Assembly (NCBI RefSeq): GCF_002214505.1
Contig: NZ_CP015103.1
Location: 558,001-622,000 of the forward strand
Reading direction: 5' to 3'
Source of the DNA: Thermococcus siculi
GTDB taxonomy: Archaea > Methanobacteriota_B > Thermococci > Thermococcales > Thermococcaceae
DNA length: 64,000 bases
A program made the translations under genes and the position numbers. Under the pieces are notes generated by a model, which worked only from the letters and a program-made list of their open reading frames with translations, searched no databases and was not told the origin of the DNA. Shown here one piece after another: positions 54,276 through 62,351 of this stretch (positions within the stretch are counted from its first letter, which is position 1; each line of letters begins with the position of its first letter).

Positions 54276-55568
54276 ATGGTTGACTTGAATGACTATCTTC
54301 TAAAGCTTTCAGCTGAACTTCCGGGAAGGTTTGACTATGCAAGAAACCTGAGAAAAAGGTTCGTTTTCGAGAAACTCGCCCGTGTTGTTGACGAGTATCT
54401 AAACGATGGGGTTCCCAGAACCCTTCTACTCCCTGGACTCAGGGGCACGGGTAAAACGACCCTTTTAGCCCAGCTCTACTTCTATACCCTTTCCCAGACT
54501 TCAGACGTCATCTATTTCTCAGCCGATGAACTCCACCTCCTTGGGTTCGGCCTCCACGAAGCTATAGAGCGGTATTTTAAGCTGTTTCAGCCAGAAAGGC
54601 CAATTATACTCCTGGACGAGGTTCAGTATGATGACCAGTGGGATTTGACCCTAAAAGTCCTCCACGACAGCAGAAAGGCCTTGGTCATAGCAACTGGCTC
54701 GTCTGCCATAAGGCTCAGGGAGAGCCCGGACCTGGCAAGGAGGGCAGTTCACATAGGCATAAAGCCGCTTAGCTTCAATGAATACCTCCACCTCATCGGA
54801 GAAGAAGCGTTGCCTCCCCAACTGGACGCCCTATTTGAGTGGGAGGCAGATAAACTCGAAAAGGCCGTTTCGAGAACAGTCAGGGTTGGGGGGAAGGTGG
54901 AAGGATATTTAAGAACTGGTTCTCTTCCAGTGGCCCTTGAATTCGATGAGAAGACGGCTTATGAGCTGATATTCTCCCTTATTGAGAGGGTGATCTACAA
55001 AGACCTGCCCGAGGTCAGGAACTTCGATTCATCTACCCTGGACTCCGCCATGAGACTCCTCGTTCTCCTCTCCAATCCAAAAGGGGAACGCTTCAGCTAC
55101 GAAAGGCTGTCCAAGGTGCTGGGGATATCAAAGGGAACCGTCATGGAGCTGGTAAGGGCGTTCGTTGCGAGTGGACTTCTCCTTGAGGTGCCCCCAGTGG
55201 GGAGCGTTTCTAAGAAAATACGGAGAAGTCCAAAGCTCAAGTTTTTGGCCCCGTCTTTCAGGGCGGCACTACTCTCAAAGTTCGACGTCGTTGAGATAGC
55301 CCCTCTCCTCGAAGACGCCGTGGCCCTTTACCTGTCCGAAGAAGGAACTCTGGAGTACGAACCCGGAAAAAGGGGTGCAGACTTCGTTTTGACCAGGAAG
55401 GGAAAGCGCTACGTTGTTGAAGTGGGGCTTGGAAAGGACGACTACTCCCAGGTAAAGAGGAGCATGGAGCGCTTGGGAGCGGATTTTGGAATCGTAATTG
55501 GGAAGGAGTTCGAAGTGAATGGAAACCTGCTCATGATACCGTGGTGGACATTCTTAGGGCTTGTGTAG
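54276..55568 (+). CDS. AAA-type ATPase with DUF4143-like C-terminal region
   Basis: This protein has about 430 residues: Walker A LRGTGKTTLL (about 61-70), Walker B ILLDEVQYDDQWD (about 111-123), a sensor strand ALVIATGSS (about 136-144) and an arginine-rich segment. A winged-helix part with HTH (SYERLSKVLGISKGTVMELV, about 272-291) follows. The C-terminal region has ADFVLTRKGKRYVVEVG, a nuclease-fold-like strand pair of the DUF4143 kind whose final Lys is replaced. Related archaeal ATPases are widespread, often mobile, and of unknown role. Base composition looks more AT-rich than the neighbours. GGTGAG precedes the ATG at 54276. The end overlaps the convergent methyltransferase gene by 15 bp. 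Confidence 0.85.
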   Translation: MVDLNDYLLKLSAELPGRFDYARNLRKRFVFEKLARVVDEYLNDGVPRTLLLPGLRGTGKTTLLAQLYFYTLSQTSDVIYFSADELHLLGFGLHEAIERYFKLFQPERPIILLDEVQYDDQWDLTLKVLHDSRKALVIATGSSAIRLRESPDLARRAVHIGIKPLSFNEYLHLIGEEALPPQLDALFEWEADKLEKAVSRTVRVGGKVEGYLRTGSLPVALEFDEKTAYELIFSLIERVIYKDLPEVRNFDSSTLDSAMRLLVLLSNPKGERFSYERLSKVLGISKGTVMELVRAFVASGLLLEVPPVGSVSKKIRRSPKLKFLAPSFRAALLSKFDVVEIAPLLEDAVALYLSEEGTLEYEPGKRGADFVLTRKGKRYVVEVGLGKDDYSQVKRSMERLGADFGIVIGKEFEVNGNLLMIPWWTFLGLV

Positions 55569-56300
55569 CAGGAGACTGTGCCTCCACCTCGTTCCGGCTT
55601 TGAATTTAATGTCCCTGACGGAGTAGCCGAGTTCTTCCCCTTTTTCTGCTATGGCATTTACCAGCGGCTCTTTGTCCGGAAGGAACAGGGCAACTTTTCC
55701 CCCAGGGTTTAAGTAATCGATGGCCTCCTCAATTAGCTTCACCGAGAACTCCTCACCGTACTTTCCGCCGCCGACGCCCTCCCTCTCTGTTAAAACGCCC
55801 TTCGTCGGGGTCTCGTAGTAGGGCGGTGCTGAGAAAATCACCTTAAACCTCTCGCCTTCAGGCACAACACCCCTAATAATCCCTCCGTTGCTCTTGATGA
55901 GCCTAACCTTTGCCCCGTTTTTCTCTATGTTCCTCATCGCGTACTCGAAGAACTCCTCGTCGAGTTCAGTTGCGGTAACGTCGCAGCCGAAGAGCTTCTC
56001 CGCCATCAGGGCCATCATGGCAGTGTGTCCCGTCCCAATCTCCAGAACCCTCTCCCCGCCCCTCAAAAACGTCTTGAGGAAGAGGTAGCGCGAAACCGGG
56101 GTGGTGACAAGACCGCGCGGGTGGTAGTCTATATCCAGCCCGAAAACGGCCTTCGCTATCGCCCTGTTGTAGAGTATCCTGGCTTCCCTGCTCGAGAAAT
56201 CGAGCCTCCCTCTCTCATCTATGTATCTCTCAAGCTCCGGGAACAGCTTTACAGCTTCTTTCACTGGCAGTCCTAACTTCCCGTCCTTCCAGGTTGGCAT
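55554..56300 (-). CDS. METTL16/RlmF-like SAM-dependent RNA methyltransferase
   Basis: This 248-residue enzyme has an N-terminal block (GRLDFSSREARILYNRAIAK, then GLDIDYHPRGLVTTPVSRY) that resembles the region before the Rossmann fold in METTL16/RlmF proteins, which make N6-methyladenosine. Motif I is VLEIGTGHTAMMALMA (about residues 78-93), the acidic loop TELDEEF follows, and motif IV reads SAPPYYE instead of NPPF. The RNA substrate is unknown. The ATG at 56300 has a nearby GGA-rich site (cctccaa on the + strand). Confidence 0.82.
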   Translation of the reverse strand: MPTWKDGKLGLPVKEAVKLFPELERYIDERGRLDFSSREARILYNRAIAKAVFGLDIDYHPRGLVTTPVSRYLFLKTFLRGGERVLEIGTGHTAMMALMAEKLFGCDVTATELDEEFFEYAMRNIEKNGAKVRLIKSNGGIIRGVVPEGERFKVIFSAPPYYETPTKGVLTEREGVGGGKYGEEFSVKLIEEAIDYLNPGGKVALFLPDKEPLVNAIAEKGEELGYSVRDIKFKAGTRWRHSLLLHKP

Positions 56301-56335
56301 GGAAAAAGTTGGAGGGGAGGTTTAAAAGCTCACTC

Positions 56336-57607
56336 CTAGGGGTTCATCAAGCGCCCCATGAAGAGCACCGCTCCGGTCTCCCTGTCATAGATGAGGAAGA
56401 TGAACGGGTGATCTGCCCTGAAGACCTTGGGCTTCTCCTTCTCTACGGGAGCACTTAGGGTTAGTGTGACCGCGGTCGCTGCAGCCGCTTCCGTCCCGTT
56501 CTCGGCGACGCTTATGAAGGTCTTGTGGACGACGTCGCTTATCACCAGGCCTCCCCCGTCAGAGATTCCCTCAAAATCCGGCACAGTGAAGGCTTTTTTC
56601 ATCCCCATGTCCATCAGGGTGTTCCTGAGGCGGTACTCCCCCTCGAACCTGAACTTCGGCAGTGAAACCTTCACCCACTCAGTATTCATGCTTTCCATGA
56701 TGTTTTCGACGAACCCGGCACTCAGGTTGTTCTCCACGCTCTCAAACTTCCCCTCTCTGGGCAGGATTATCAGCATGCTCAACCTCTCGCCCTCATAGGG
56801 AAGCTCAAGGGCTTGAAAATCGTCGTTTTCGAAGTAGGGGAATCTTCCCGTCTGGTGCATCATTGGGACGATGACGGTCGCGTTGGGCGCCTGAAATGTT
56901 TCGTTCCTGGTATCGCCTGCCTCGAACCTGCTTGACCAGTTTGCCTTGAAGTAAATCGCGTTCGTTATCACGAGCCTCGTCAGGGCGCTTAAGCCTGATA
57001 CGATGTCCCTGATCCTGCCGCTCGTCTGGTTCTCCACCCATTCGTTTATCTCCCTGGCCGCCCCCTCAGGGTCGCCCTGGAAGTCGACCTCTCTGGCCTC
57101 GCCGAGGTAGAACTCCCCCACAACCCAGAGGTACTTTTCACTTACCGGGTAGTCCCTCTGAACCCAGAGGGCGTTGGCGCTCCTGAGGATGAAGGGCGAG
57201 TTTCCCGCGCTTTTCATGGAGAGTATCAAGTACCTGAAACCGGTCCACCTTGTATCGTTGTCCCCTGGAAGACGAAGGACGCTTCCCATCTCCTCTGCGG
57301 TTTCGCCGCTTGCCCCCTCATAGGCCATCGCGAGGGCCGTCTCGATGCTGTACGGGGAGAAGAAGACATTCCCATTCTCCATCCTCAGCCTTCCGTAGAG
57401 GTCGAAGGCAAAGGCGTTGAGCGCTTTAACCACCGGCTCTTCCTGTCCCTCCTTTAGAACGTCGTACTTCGTCATTGGTGGGGTGAAGTGTGACTCCGTT
57501 GAATGTGATGTCTCTGAACTGCTCGTGTGCTGCGGGCTTTCCACCCCACCGAGGCATCCCCCAATGAGGACGATAAGAACTAAAACCGGCAAAATGATGC
57601 GCCTCAT
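56336..57607 (-). CDS. Serpin-family protease inhibitor, lipoprotein
   Basis: This 423-residue protein has a lipoprotein signal with lipobox LIGGCLGG and a Ser/Thr-rich linker, followed by a complete serpin fold (about 55-423). The hinge GTEAAAATA and reactive loop (about 371-395) give Ser-Ala at the predicted P1-P1' by alignment with alpha-1-antitrypsin, with Leu at P2, suggesting inhibition of subtilisin- or chymotrypsin/elastase-like proteases. FRADHPFIFLI and the C-terminal strand are conserved. Secreted subtilisins are common in Thermococcus, so it may protect the cell surface. The ATG at 57607 follows GGTGAT. Confidence 0.95.
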   Translation of the reverse strand: MRRIILPVLVLIVLIGGCLGGVESPQHTSSSETSHSTESHFTPPMTKYDVLKEGQEEPVVKALNAFAFDLYGRLRMENGNVFFSPYSIETALAMAYEGASGETAEEMGSVLRLPGDNDTRWTGFRYLILSMKSAGNSPFILRSANALWVQRDYPVSEKYLWVVGEFYLGEAREVDFQGDPEGAAREINEWVENQTSGRIRDIVSGLSALTRLVITNAIYFKANWSSRFEAGDTRNETFQAPNATVIVPMMHQTGRFPYFENDDFQALELPYEGERLSMLIILPREGKFESVENNLSAGFVENIMESMNTEWVKVSLPKFRFEGEYRLRNTLMDMGMKKAFTVPDFEGISDGGGLVISDVVHKTFISVAENGTEAAAATAVTLTLSAPVEKEKPKVFRADHPFIFLIYDRETGAVLFMGRLMNP

Positions 57608-57693
57608 GCAATCACCTGGATTACTATGGGAGCCGGGAGTATAAATACCTCCCGATAGTTTCAACCGGGGTTAAAGTAAAGATAAAAAGAACC

Positions 57694-58962
57694 TCAGAGA
57701 AGCGCCAGGGCCGCCATGACCTTGGCGTCATCGACCATGTTGTCTATCTTCGCGTACTCGTTGGGCTGGTGGGCCATCTCGTCGAGCGTCGCCCAGACCA
57801 CCGCAGGAATTCCAAGCTTTCTAAAGTATGCCGCGAAGGTTCCGCCGCCTATTCCGCCGACCTTGGCTTCCTTGTTCCTGAGCTTCCTGAGGGCCTCTTT
57901 CAAAAGAACCACTATCTCGCTGTTCGGGTCGGTCGGGGCGGGGGCGTCGAGGCGCTGGAGGATTTCAATCTCTATCTCCGGAAGAACCTTGCCCTCTATC
58001 TCCTTCCTGTACCTCTCCTTGACCTCCTCCGCGAGGGCCCTTGCGTCGTTGAGGATATCGTCGAGCCTGTACCTCGGGAGAACGCGGCAGTCGAAGACCA
58101 CTTCGTGCTCGCCGGGTGCTATGTTCGGGCTGTCTGCCGGTCCGTGGACCATCGTCGGCTCGAAGGTGCTCTCCGACGGGTCGAAGAGCTTGTCTTTCTC
58201 GGCGTACTTCTCGTGAAGGAGCCTGTCGAGGTGGTAGGCGTAGTCAAGGGCCACCCTGTGGGCGTTGAGGCCCTTGTCGGGCATGCTGGCGTGAACCTGC
58301 TTGCCCATGACCCTGACCTTGAACCAGATGATGCTCTTCTCGGCGACCTCGATGAAGGTTCCGTCCTCGTTTCCCCCGTCGGGGACGAGAACGAGGTCTC
58401 CCTTCCTGAACAGCTCCGGGTGCTCCCTCATGAGCCACCCTATTCCGTACTTGCTTCCGGTCTCCTCGTCGCTGACGAAGGCCAGGACTATCGTCCTCTT
58501 GGGCCTGATTCCGAGGTTCATGAGTGCCCTGACGGCGTAGAGGCTGGCAACGAGGCTCTGGCCGTTGTCCTCGCTTCCGCGCCCGTAGATCTTCCCGTCC
58601 TTTACCAGGGGCTTGAACGGCTCGGTAACCGTCCACTTGCTCAGGTCTCCGGGCGGAACCACGTCGATGTGGGTCAGAATCCAGAGCCTCTCGCTCTCCT
58701 CCCCCTTCTCGCCGTAGTAGTAGGCCAGAATGTTAGGCCTCACGCCGTTCTTGGCCCTCTCGTCGGGCGCGTTGTAGACCTCCACCTTGTCGAAGGGCCA
58801 GTCCTTTATGATCCCGAGCAGCCTCTGGGCCTTGTCGTACTCTCCCTCGTAGCCGTAGTCCGGGCTTATCGCCGGGATTTTTATGAGTTCGACCAGGGTG
58901 TTTACCATCTCGTCTCGGAGCTTTTCGATCTCCGTAGAGACCTTCTCAAGGTTTTCGCTCAT
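57694..58962 (-). CDS. M20 family metallo-dipeptidase/deacylase
   Basis: This zinc peptidase has about 422 residues. Metal-site motifs are LTHIDVVPPG (about 95), GRGSEDNGQSL (about 131), SDEETGSKYG (about 166) and PDGGNED. A dimerisation domain has KQVHASMPDKGLNAH, and the C-terminal zinc ligand is in LDEMAHQPNEYAKI. The architecture fits carnosinase-like or ArgE/DapE-like members, most likely hydrolysing short peptides. GGTGGTGA before the ATG at 58962 sets the start. It is 12 bp downstream of the PqqD-like gene, in line with the OPT transporter. Confidence 0.93.
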   Translation of the reverse strand: MSENLEKVSTEIEKLRDEMVNTLVELIKIPAISPDYGYEGEYDKAQRLLGIIKDWPFDKVEVYNAPDERAKNGVRPNILAYYYGEKGEESERLWILTHIDVVPPGDLSKWTVTEPFKPLVKDGKIYGRGSEDNGQSLVASLYAVRALMNLGIRPKRTIVLAFVSDEETGSKYGIGWLMREHPELFRKGDLVLVPDGGNEDGTFIEVAEKSIIWFKVRVMGKQVHASMPDKGLNAHRVALDYAYHLDRLLHEKYAEKDKLFDPSESTFEPTMVHGPADSPNIAPGEHEVVFDCRVLPRYRLDDILNDARALAEEVKERYRKEIEGKVLPEIEIEILQRLDAPAPTDPNSEIVVLLKEALRKLRNKEAKVGGIGGGTFAAYFRKLGIPAVVWATLDEMAHQPNEYAKIDNMVDDAKVMAALALL

Positions 58963-58974
58963 TTCAATCACCAC

Positions 58975-59310
58975 CTAAACTAACTCGTCCCTCCTTTTAA
59001 ACTCAACCAGGTACCTCTTCCCCAGCTCGAAAAGAAACGTCACCAGGCGCTCGTAGAGGGGTTCAACTTCATCCCCGAAGCGGGCCTTCAAGGCCTTTCC
59101 AATTTCCCTGACCGTCCTTTGTCCGTCGCATAGCTCCCAGGTGTATGCGCCTATTTCATCAAGCTCTATCCTCCTGTAGTTCCTGTGGAGCTTTCTGGCC
59201 AGGAAGTCAAGCTTCGAGTCCATTGGGATGAGAAGGTAGTACTTCCCCTCGATCTTCCTTAGCTCGACCCTCCCGTTGCGCACTGGGATGAGGTTCATGT
59301 AGTCTTCCAT
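58975..59310 (-). CDS. Stand-alone PqqD-like protein (RRE fold)
   Basis: This 111-residue protein has an N-terminal beta segment (about 1-30) and then the PqqD pattern IELDEIGAYTWELCDGQRTVREIGKALKARF (about 50-80) with a closing helix. PqqD-type proteins are winged-helix peptide binders; in RiPP pathways they present a precursor peptide to a radical SAM enzyme. No such enzyme or precursor adjoins this gene; its neighbours are an OPT transporter and an M20 peptidase. GGAGG lies 7 bp before the ATG at 59310. Confidence 0.82.
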   Translation of the reverse strand: MEDYMNLIPVRNGRVELRKIEGKYYLLIPMDSKLDFLARKLHRNYRRIELDEIGAYTWELCDGQRTVREIGKALKARFGDEVEPLYERLVTFLFELGKRYLVEFKRRDELV

Positions 59311-59361
59311 GGTCATTCCTCCGGCGCCCAAAATTTAAAGGTTGAGAAGAAAGAGAAAACC

Positions 59362-61236
59362 TCACTCCTTCTTGCCAGTCATATAGAGCCAGATGGCTAT
59401 TCCTGCCAGAAGGAGCACTCCAAGGAGGTTGCTGCTGAAGCCGAAGCTCGGGGCGGCGCCGGCAACGATGAGGGCAGCGAAGAATATGCCCATGAGGGCC
59501 TCGCCGGCTATGAGACCTGCCGCACCGAGGACACCCGGGTCGGTCGGCTTCTCGGCACCGTCTCCCCTGGCCTTGTCGACGAAGTGCTTGATGAGGCCGC
59601 CTACGAATATCGGAACGCCGAGGCTCAGCGGCAGGTAGATGCCGACTGCAACCGGCATGACCGGAGTCCTGAACTTGGAGCCCTTCATGGCGAGTATCTC
59701 GTCAAGGATTATGAGGGCTATCGCTATTCCTGCGCCGATGTATATCATGTTCCACTCGAGGTTGCCGGTGAAGACACCCTCGGTGACCTTGGCCATGAGG
59801 AAGGCCTGCGGTGCCGCTAGGGCGTTCTCCTTGGCGGTCGGGGTTCCGGCTATACCGTAGGCCTGAATGAGGAGGTTGAGAACCGGTGCCATGACGAGGG
59901 CCGCGAAGAATGTGCCTATTATCTCGAAGACCTGCTGCCTCTTCGGAGTCGCACCGACCATGTAACCTGTGGCGAGGTCCTGCATGGTGTCACCGGCTAT
60001 CGCGGCGGCCGTACAGATAACTGCAGCGACGAGTATGGTCGCGGCCATTCCCTCAAACCCGGTGAGACCGAGTCCCTTGAGGACGAAGGCCGTGAAGAGG
60101 AGGCTCATGATGGTGATTCCGGAGACCGGGTTGTTGGAGGAACCGACGACACCGGCGAGGTAGCCCGCTATCGAGCTTCCGAGGAAGCCAACGATAAGGA
60201 GTATCACCGCCATTATTGCGGCGATGCCTGCCGAGCCGATGATGTGGAAGTAGAGCAGGAACAGCGGGATCACGAAGGCCGCTATTAGCATGAGGACGTA
60301 GTTGAGCGGGAGGTCCTCCTCTGTCCTGAGGATGGCGTGTCCGGCCTGCTTCTTCTTGGCGACATCGAGACCCGCGCTGATGCCCCTCTTTATTGGCTTC
60401 CTGAGTTTGATGAGGCTCCAGAGACCACCGACGACCATTGCTCCAACGCCCATGTACCTGATCTTGGTGCTCCAGATGACCCACGCCAGGTCAATGGGGC
60501 TGAGGTCTGTGTGCCCCATCTGGCCTGCGTAGAGTGGGATGGCTATGAACCAGGCTATGGCTCCACCGAGGAAGACGAGGAAGGCTATGTTGAGGCCGAC
60601 GATGTAGCCGACGGCGATGAGCGCCGCCGAGAGGTCGCTTCCAATGTAGTAAACGCGCGAACCGACCATCTTTGCGGTCTCAACGGTTCCGGCCCAGAGA
60701 CCTGAACTCCCGAGGAGCTTGAAGAGCCCGCCGAAGATTCCACCCCAGAGTATGGGCTTGGCGTGACTTCCACCCCTTTCGCCGGCCATCAGAACCTCAG
60801 CACAGGCCATACCCTCCGGGTACGGGAGCTTTTCCTCGGCTATGAATGCCCTCCTCAGCACGATCGTGAAGAGCGCACCGAGGGAACCGCCGAGGGCGGC
60901 GATGACCGTCACTATGTAGTACGGGAAGGTCGTGTAGTAGCCGAGAACCACGAGGGCAGGGAAGGTGAAGATGACGCCCGCCGCGAGGGATTCTCCAGCC
61001 GAAGCCGCCGTCTGAACCATGTTGTTCTCGAGGATGTTCCTGTCCTTGAAGGCAAAGAGTATCGCCATCGAAATGACCGCCGCGGGGATGCTTGCGCTGA
61101 CCGTCATTCCCGCGTACATTCCGAGGTAGGCGTTTGCCGCACCCATAATAATCGAAAGCACTATACCGATGACAAACGCCTTGGCCGTGTACTCCGGTAG
61201 AGATTTCTCAGGTGGTATGTACGGTTTAAACTCCAT
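59362..61236 (-). CDS. OPT family oligopeptide transporter
   Basis: This 624-residue membrane protein has about 15-16 helices. The N-terminal EFTAKA-like start (PEYTAKAFVIG), LGMYAGMTVSASIPAAVISM, GMACAEVLMAGE and GSSNNPVSGITIMSLL are hallmarks of the prokaryotic OPT group. It takes up oligopeptides (or, in some members, metal chelates) with ions. GGGGGTGAACCC precedes the ATG. It is first in the line OPT-PqqD-M20, all on the minus strand with 51-bp and 12-bp gaps. Confidence 0.95.
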   Translation of the reverse strand: MEFKPYIPPEKSLPEYTAKAFVIGIVLSIIMGAANAYLGMYAGMTVSASIPAAVISMAILFAFKDRNILENNMVQTAASAGESLAAGVIFTFPALVVLGYYTTFPYYIVTVIAALGGSLGALFTIVLRRAFIAEEKLPYPEGMACAEVLMAGERGGSHAKPILWGGIFGGLFKLLGSSGLWAGTVETAKMVGSRVYYIGSDLSAALIAVGYIVGLNIAFLVFLGGAIAWFIAIPLYAGQMGHTDLSPIDLAWVIWSTKIRYMGVGAMVVGGLWSLIKLRKPIKRGISAGLDVAKKKQAGHAILRTEEDLPLNYVLMLIAAFVIPLFLLYFHIIGSAGIAAIMAVILLIVGFLGSSIAGYLAGVVGSSNNPVSGITIMSLLFTAFVLKGLGLTGFEGMAATILVAAVICTAAAIAGDTMQDLATGYMVGATPKRQQVFEIIGTFFAALVMAPVLNLLIQAYGIAGTPTAKENALAAPQAFLMAKVTEGVFTGNLEWNMIYIGAGIAIALIILDEILAMKGSKFRTPVMPVAVGIYLPLSLGVPIFVGGLIKHFVDKARGDGAEKPTDPGVLGAAGLIAGEALMGIFFAALIVAGAAPSFGFSSNLLGVLLLAGIAIWLYMTGKKE

Positions 61237-61535
61237 GGGTTCACCCCCTGATTGTGGCGTATGGATTGCACATTCTGATGTTAAAAATGTTTTGATATTG
61301 GGCTATTTTTAAAAAATTTAACTCAAAACTTTGCGTTTTAATGTTACAGAATGTCCTGTTTGCTGCCGTGTTCTCTTGTATACATTTAACCTCGTGTTAC
61401 ATCTGGCTCATATGAAACGGGTGTCATGTTCATATGTGTTCATGCCTTCCAGCTGTGGTCGTTCTGTGCTGGGCAATGTCTTATATACCCCCGTCGTGAT
61501 ATCCCTACGTCTGCAAAAGAAACGGGGGTGGAGAG
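61237..61535. promoter_or_regulatory. Divergent intergenic region between OPT transporter and MBL hydrolase, with inverted repeat
   Basis: No gene is visible. Reverse-strand TATA candidates for the OPT gene are the AT-rich stretches near 61282-61292 and 61305-61318. For the rightward MBL gene, cttatatacc (about 61479-61488) is a good TATA box. Between them CATATGAA-N12-TTCATATG (61409-61436) is a perfect 8-bp inverted repeat, and the motif TGTTACA occurs at about 61342 and 61395. The repeat could control either gene. Confidence 0.5.
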
Positions 61536-62351
61536 TTGATCGAGATTACCTTCCTGGGGAGCGGCGGCGGCAGGTTCATAACGATAACGCAGTTCCGTTC
61601 CACCGGGGGATTCCACATACGGGCCAGCAGGAACATCTACGTTGATCCCGGACCCGGGGCGCTCGTGAGGAGCTGGCGCTACAAGCTCGACCCTCGAAAG
61701 CTCGACGCGATATTCGTCTCCCACAGGCACGTGGATCACTGCAACGACGTCGAGGTAATGATAGAGGCCATGACCGGCGGAGCGCTCAAGAAGCACGGGA
61801 CACTGATAGCGTCGAAGAGCGTGATCTACGGGGACGAGACACACACTCCCGCGGTGAGCAAGTACCACATGGACGTCCTCGAGAGCATCTACATCCCGGA
61901 ACCCGGGAGCAAGATAGCCATAGGCGACGAGGAGATGATCATAACCCCCAGCCAGCACTCCGATCCAACCACCATAGGCTTCCGCCTCAAGACCTCTGTT
62001 GGGGACATCTCCTACATCCCGGACACAGCCTACTTTGAGGAGCTCCGGGACTGGCACGAGGGGGCGAGGCTCCTAATAGCGGCCGTAACGAGGCCGAGGG
62101 ACATGGGGATACCGTACCACCTCAGCACCGACGACATCGTGGACATGCTCAAGAAGATGGAGAAAAAGCCCGAAGCGCTGATAATCAGCCACATCGGTAT
62201 GAAGATGCACTTCGCGAACCCCTACAAGGAGGCCAAGTACATCGAGAACGTCACCGGCGTCAAGACCTACGTGGCTAAGGAAGGTTTCCGGGTGATGATG
62301 GAAAAGGAGAGAATCGCTGTGAGAACCCTCAGGCCCGCGAGGTTCGTTTAG
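61536..62351 (+). CDS. MBL-fold metallo-hydrolase
   Basis: This 271-residue enzyme has the zinc-site motif SHRHVDHCNDVE (about residues 61-72), a further His in PSQHSDPTT (about 145), an Asp in YIPDTAY (about 165) and His in ISHIGMKMH. It resembles the general MBL hydrolase group (phosphodiesterases, lactonases, RNase Z relatives); no exosite specific to RNase Z is seen. It starts with TTG at 61536 after GGGGGTGGAGAG. Its stop overlaps the convergent phosphohexomutase stop by 4 bp. The substrate is unknown. Confidence 0.87.
   Translation: MIEITFLGSGGGRFITITQFRSTGGFHIRASRNIYVDPGPGALVRSWRYKLDPRKLDAIFVSHRHVDHCNDVEVMIEAMTGGALKKHGTLIASKSVIYGDETHTPAVSKYHMDVLESIYIPEPGSKIAIGDEEMIITPSQHSDPTTIGFRLKTSVGDISYIPDTAYFEELRDWHEGARLLIAAVTRPRDMGIPYHLSTDDIVDMLKKMEKKPEALIISHIGMKMHFANPYKEAKYIENVTGVKTYVAKEGFRVMMEKERIAVRTLRPARFV

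Noticed and set aside
57769-58983. Plus-strand ORF of 404 codons opposite the M20 peptidase
   Set aside because: It is a shadow frame of the peptidase gene; zinc-site motifs are all in the minus-strand frame.
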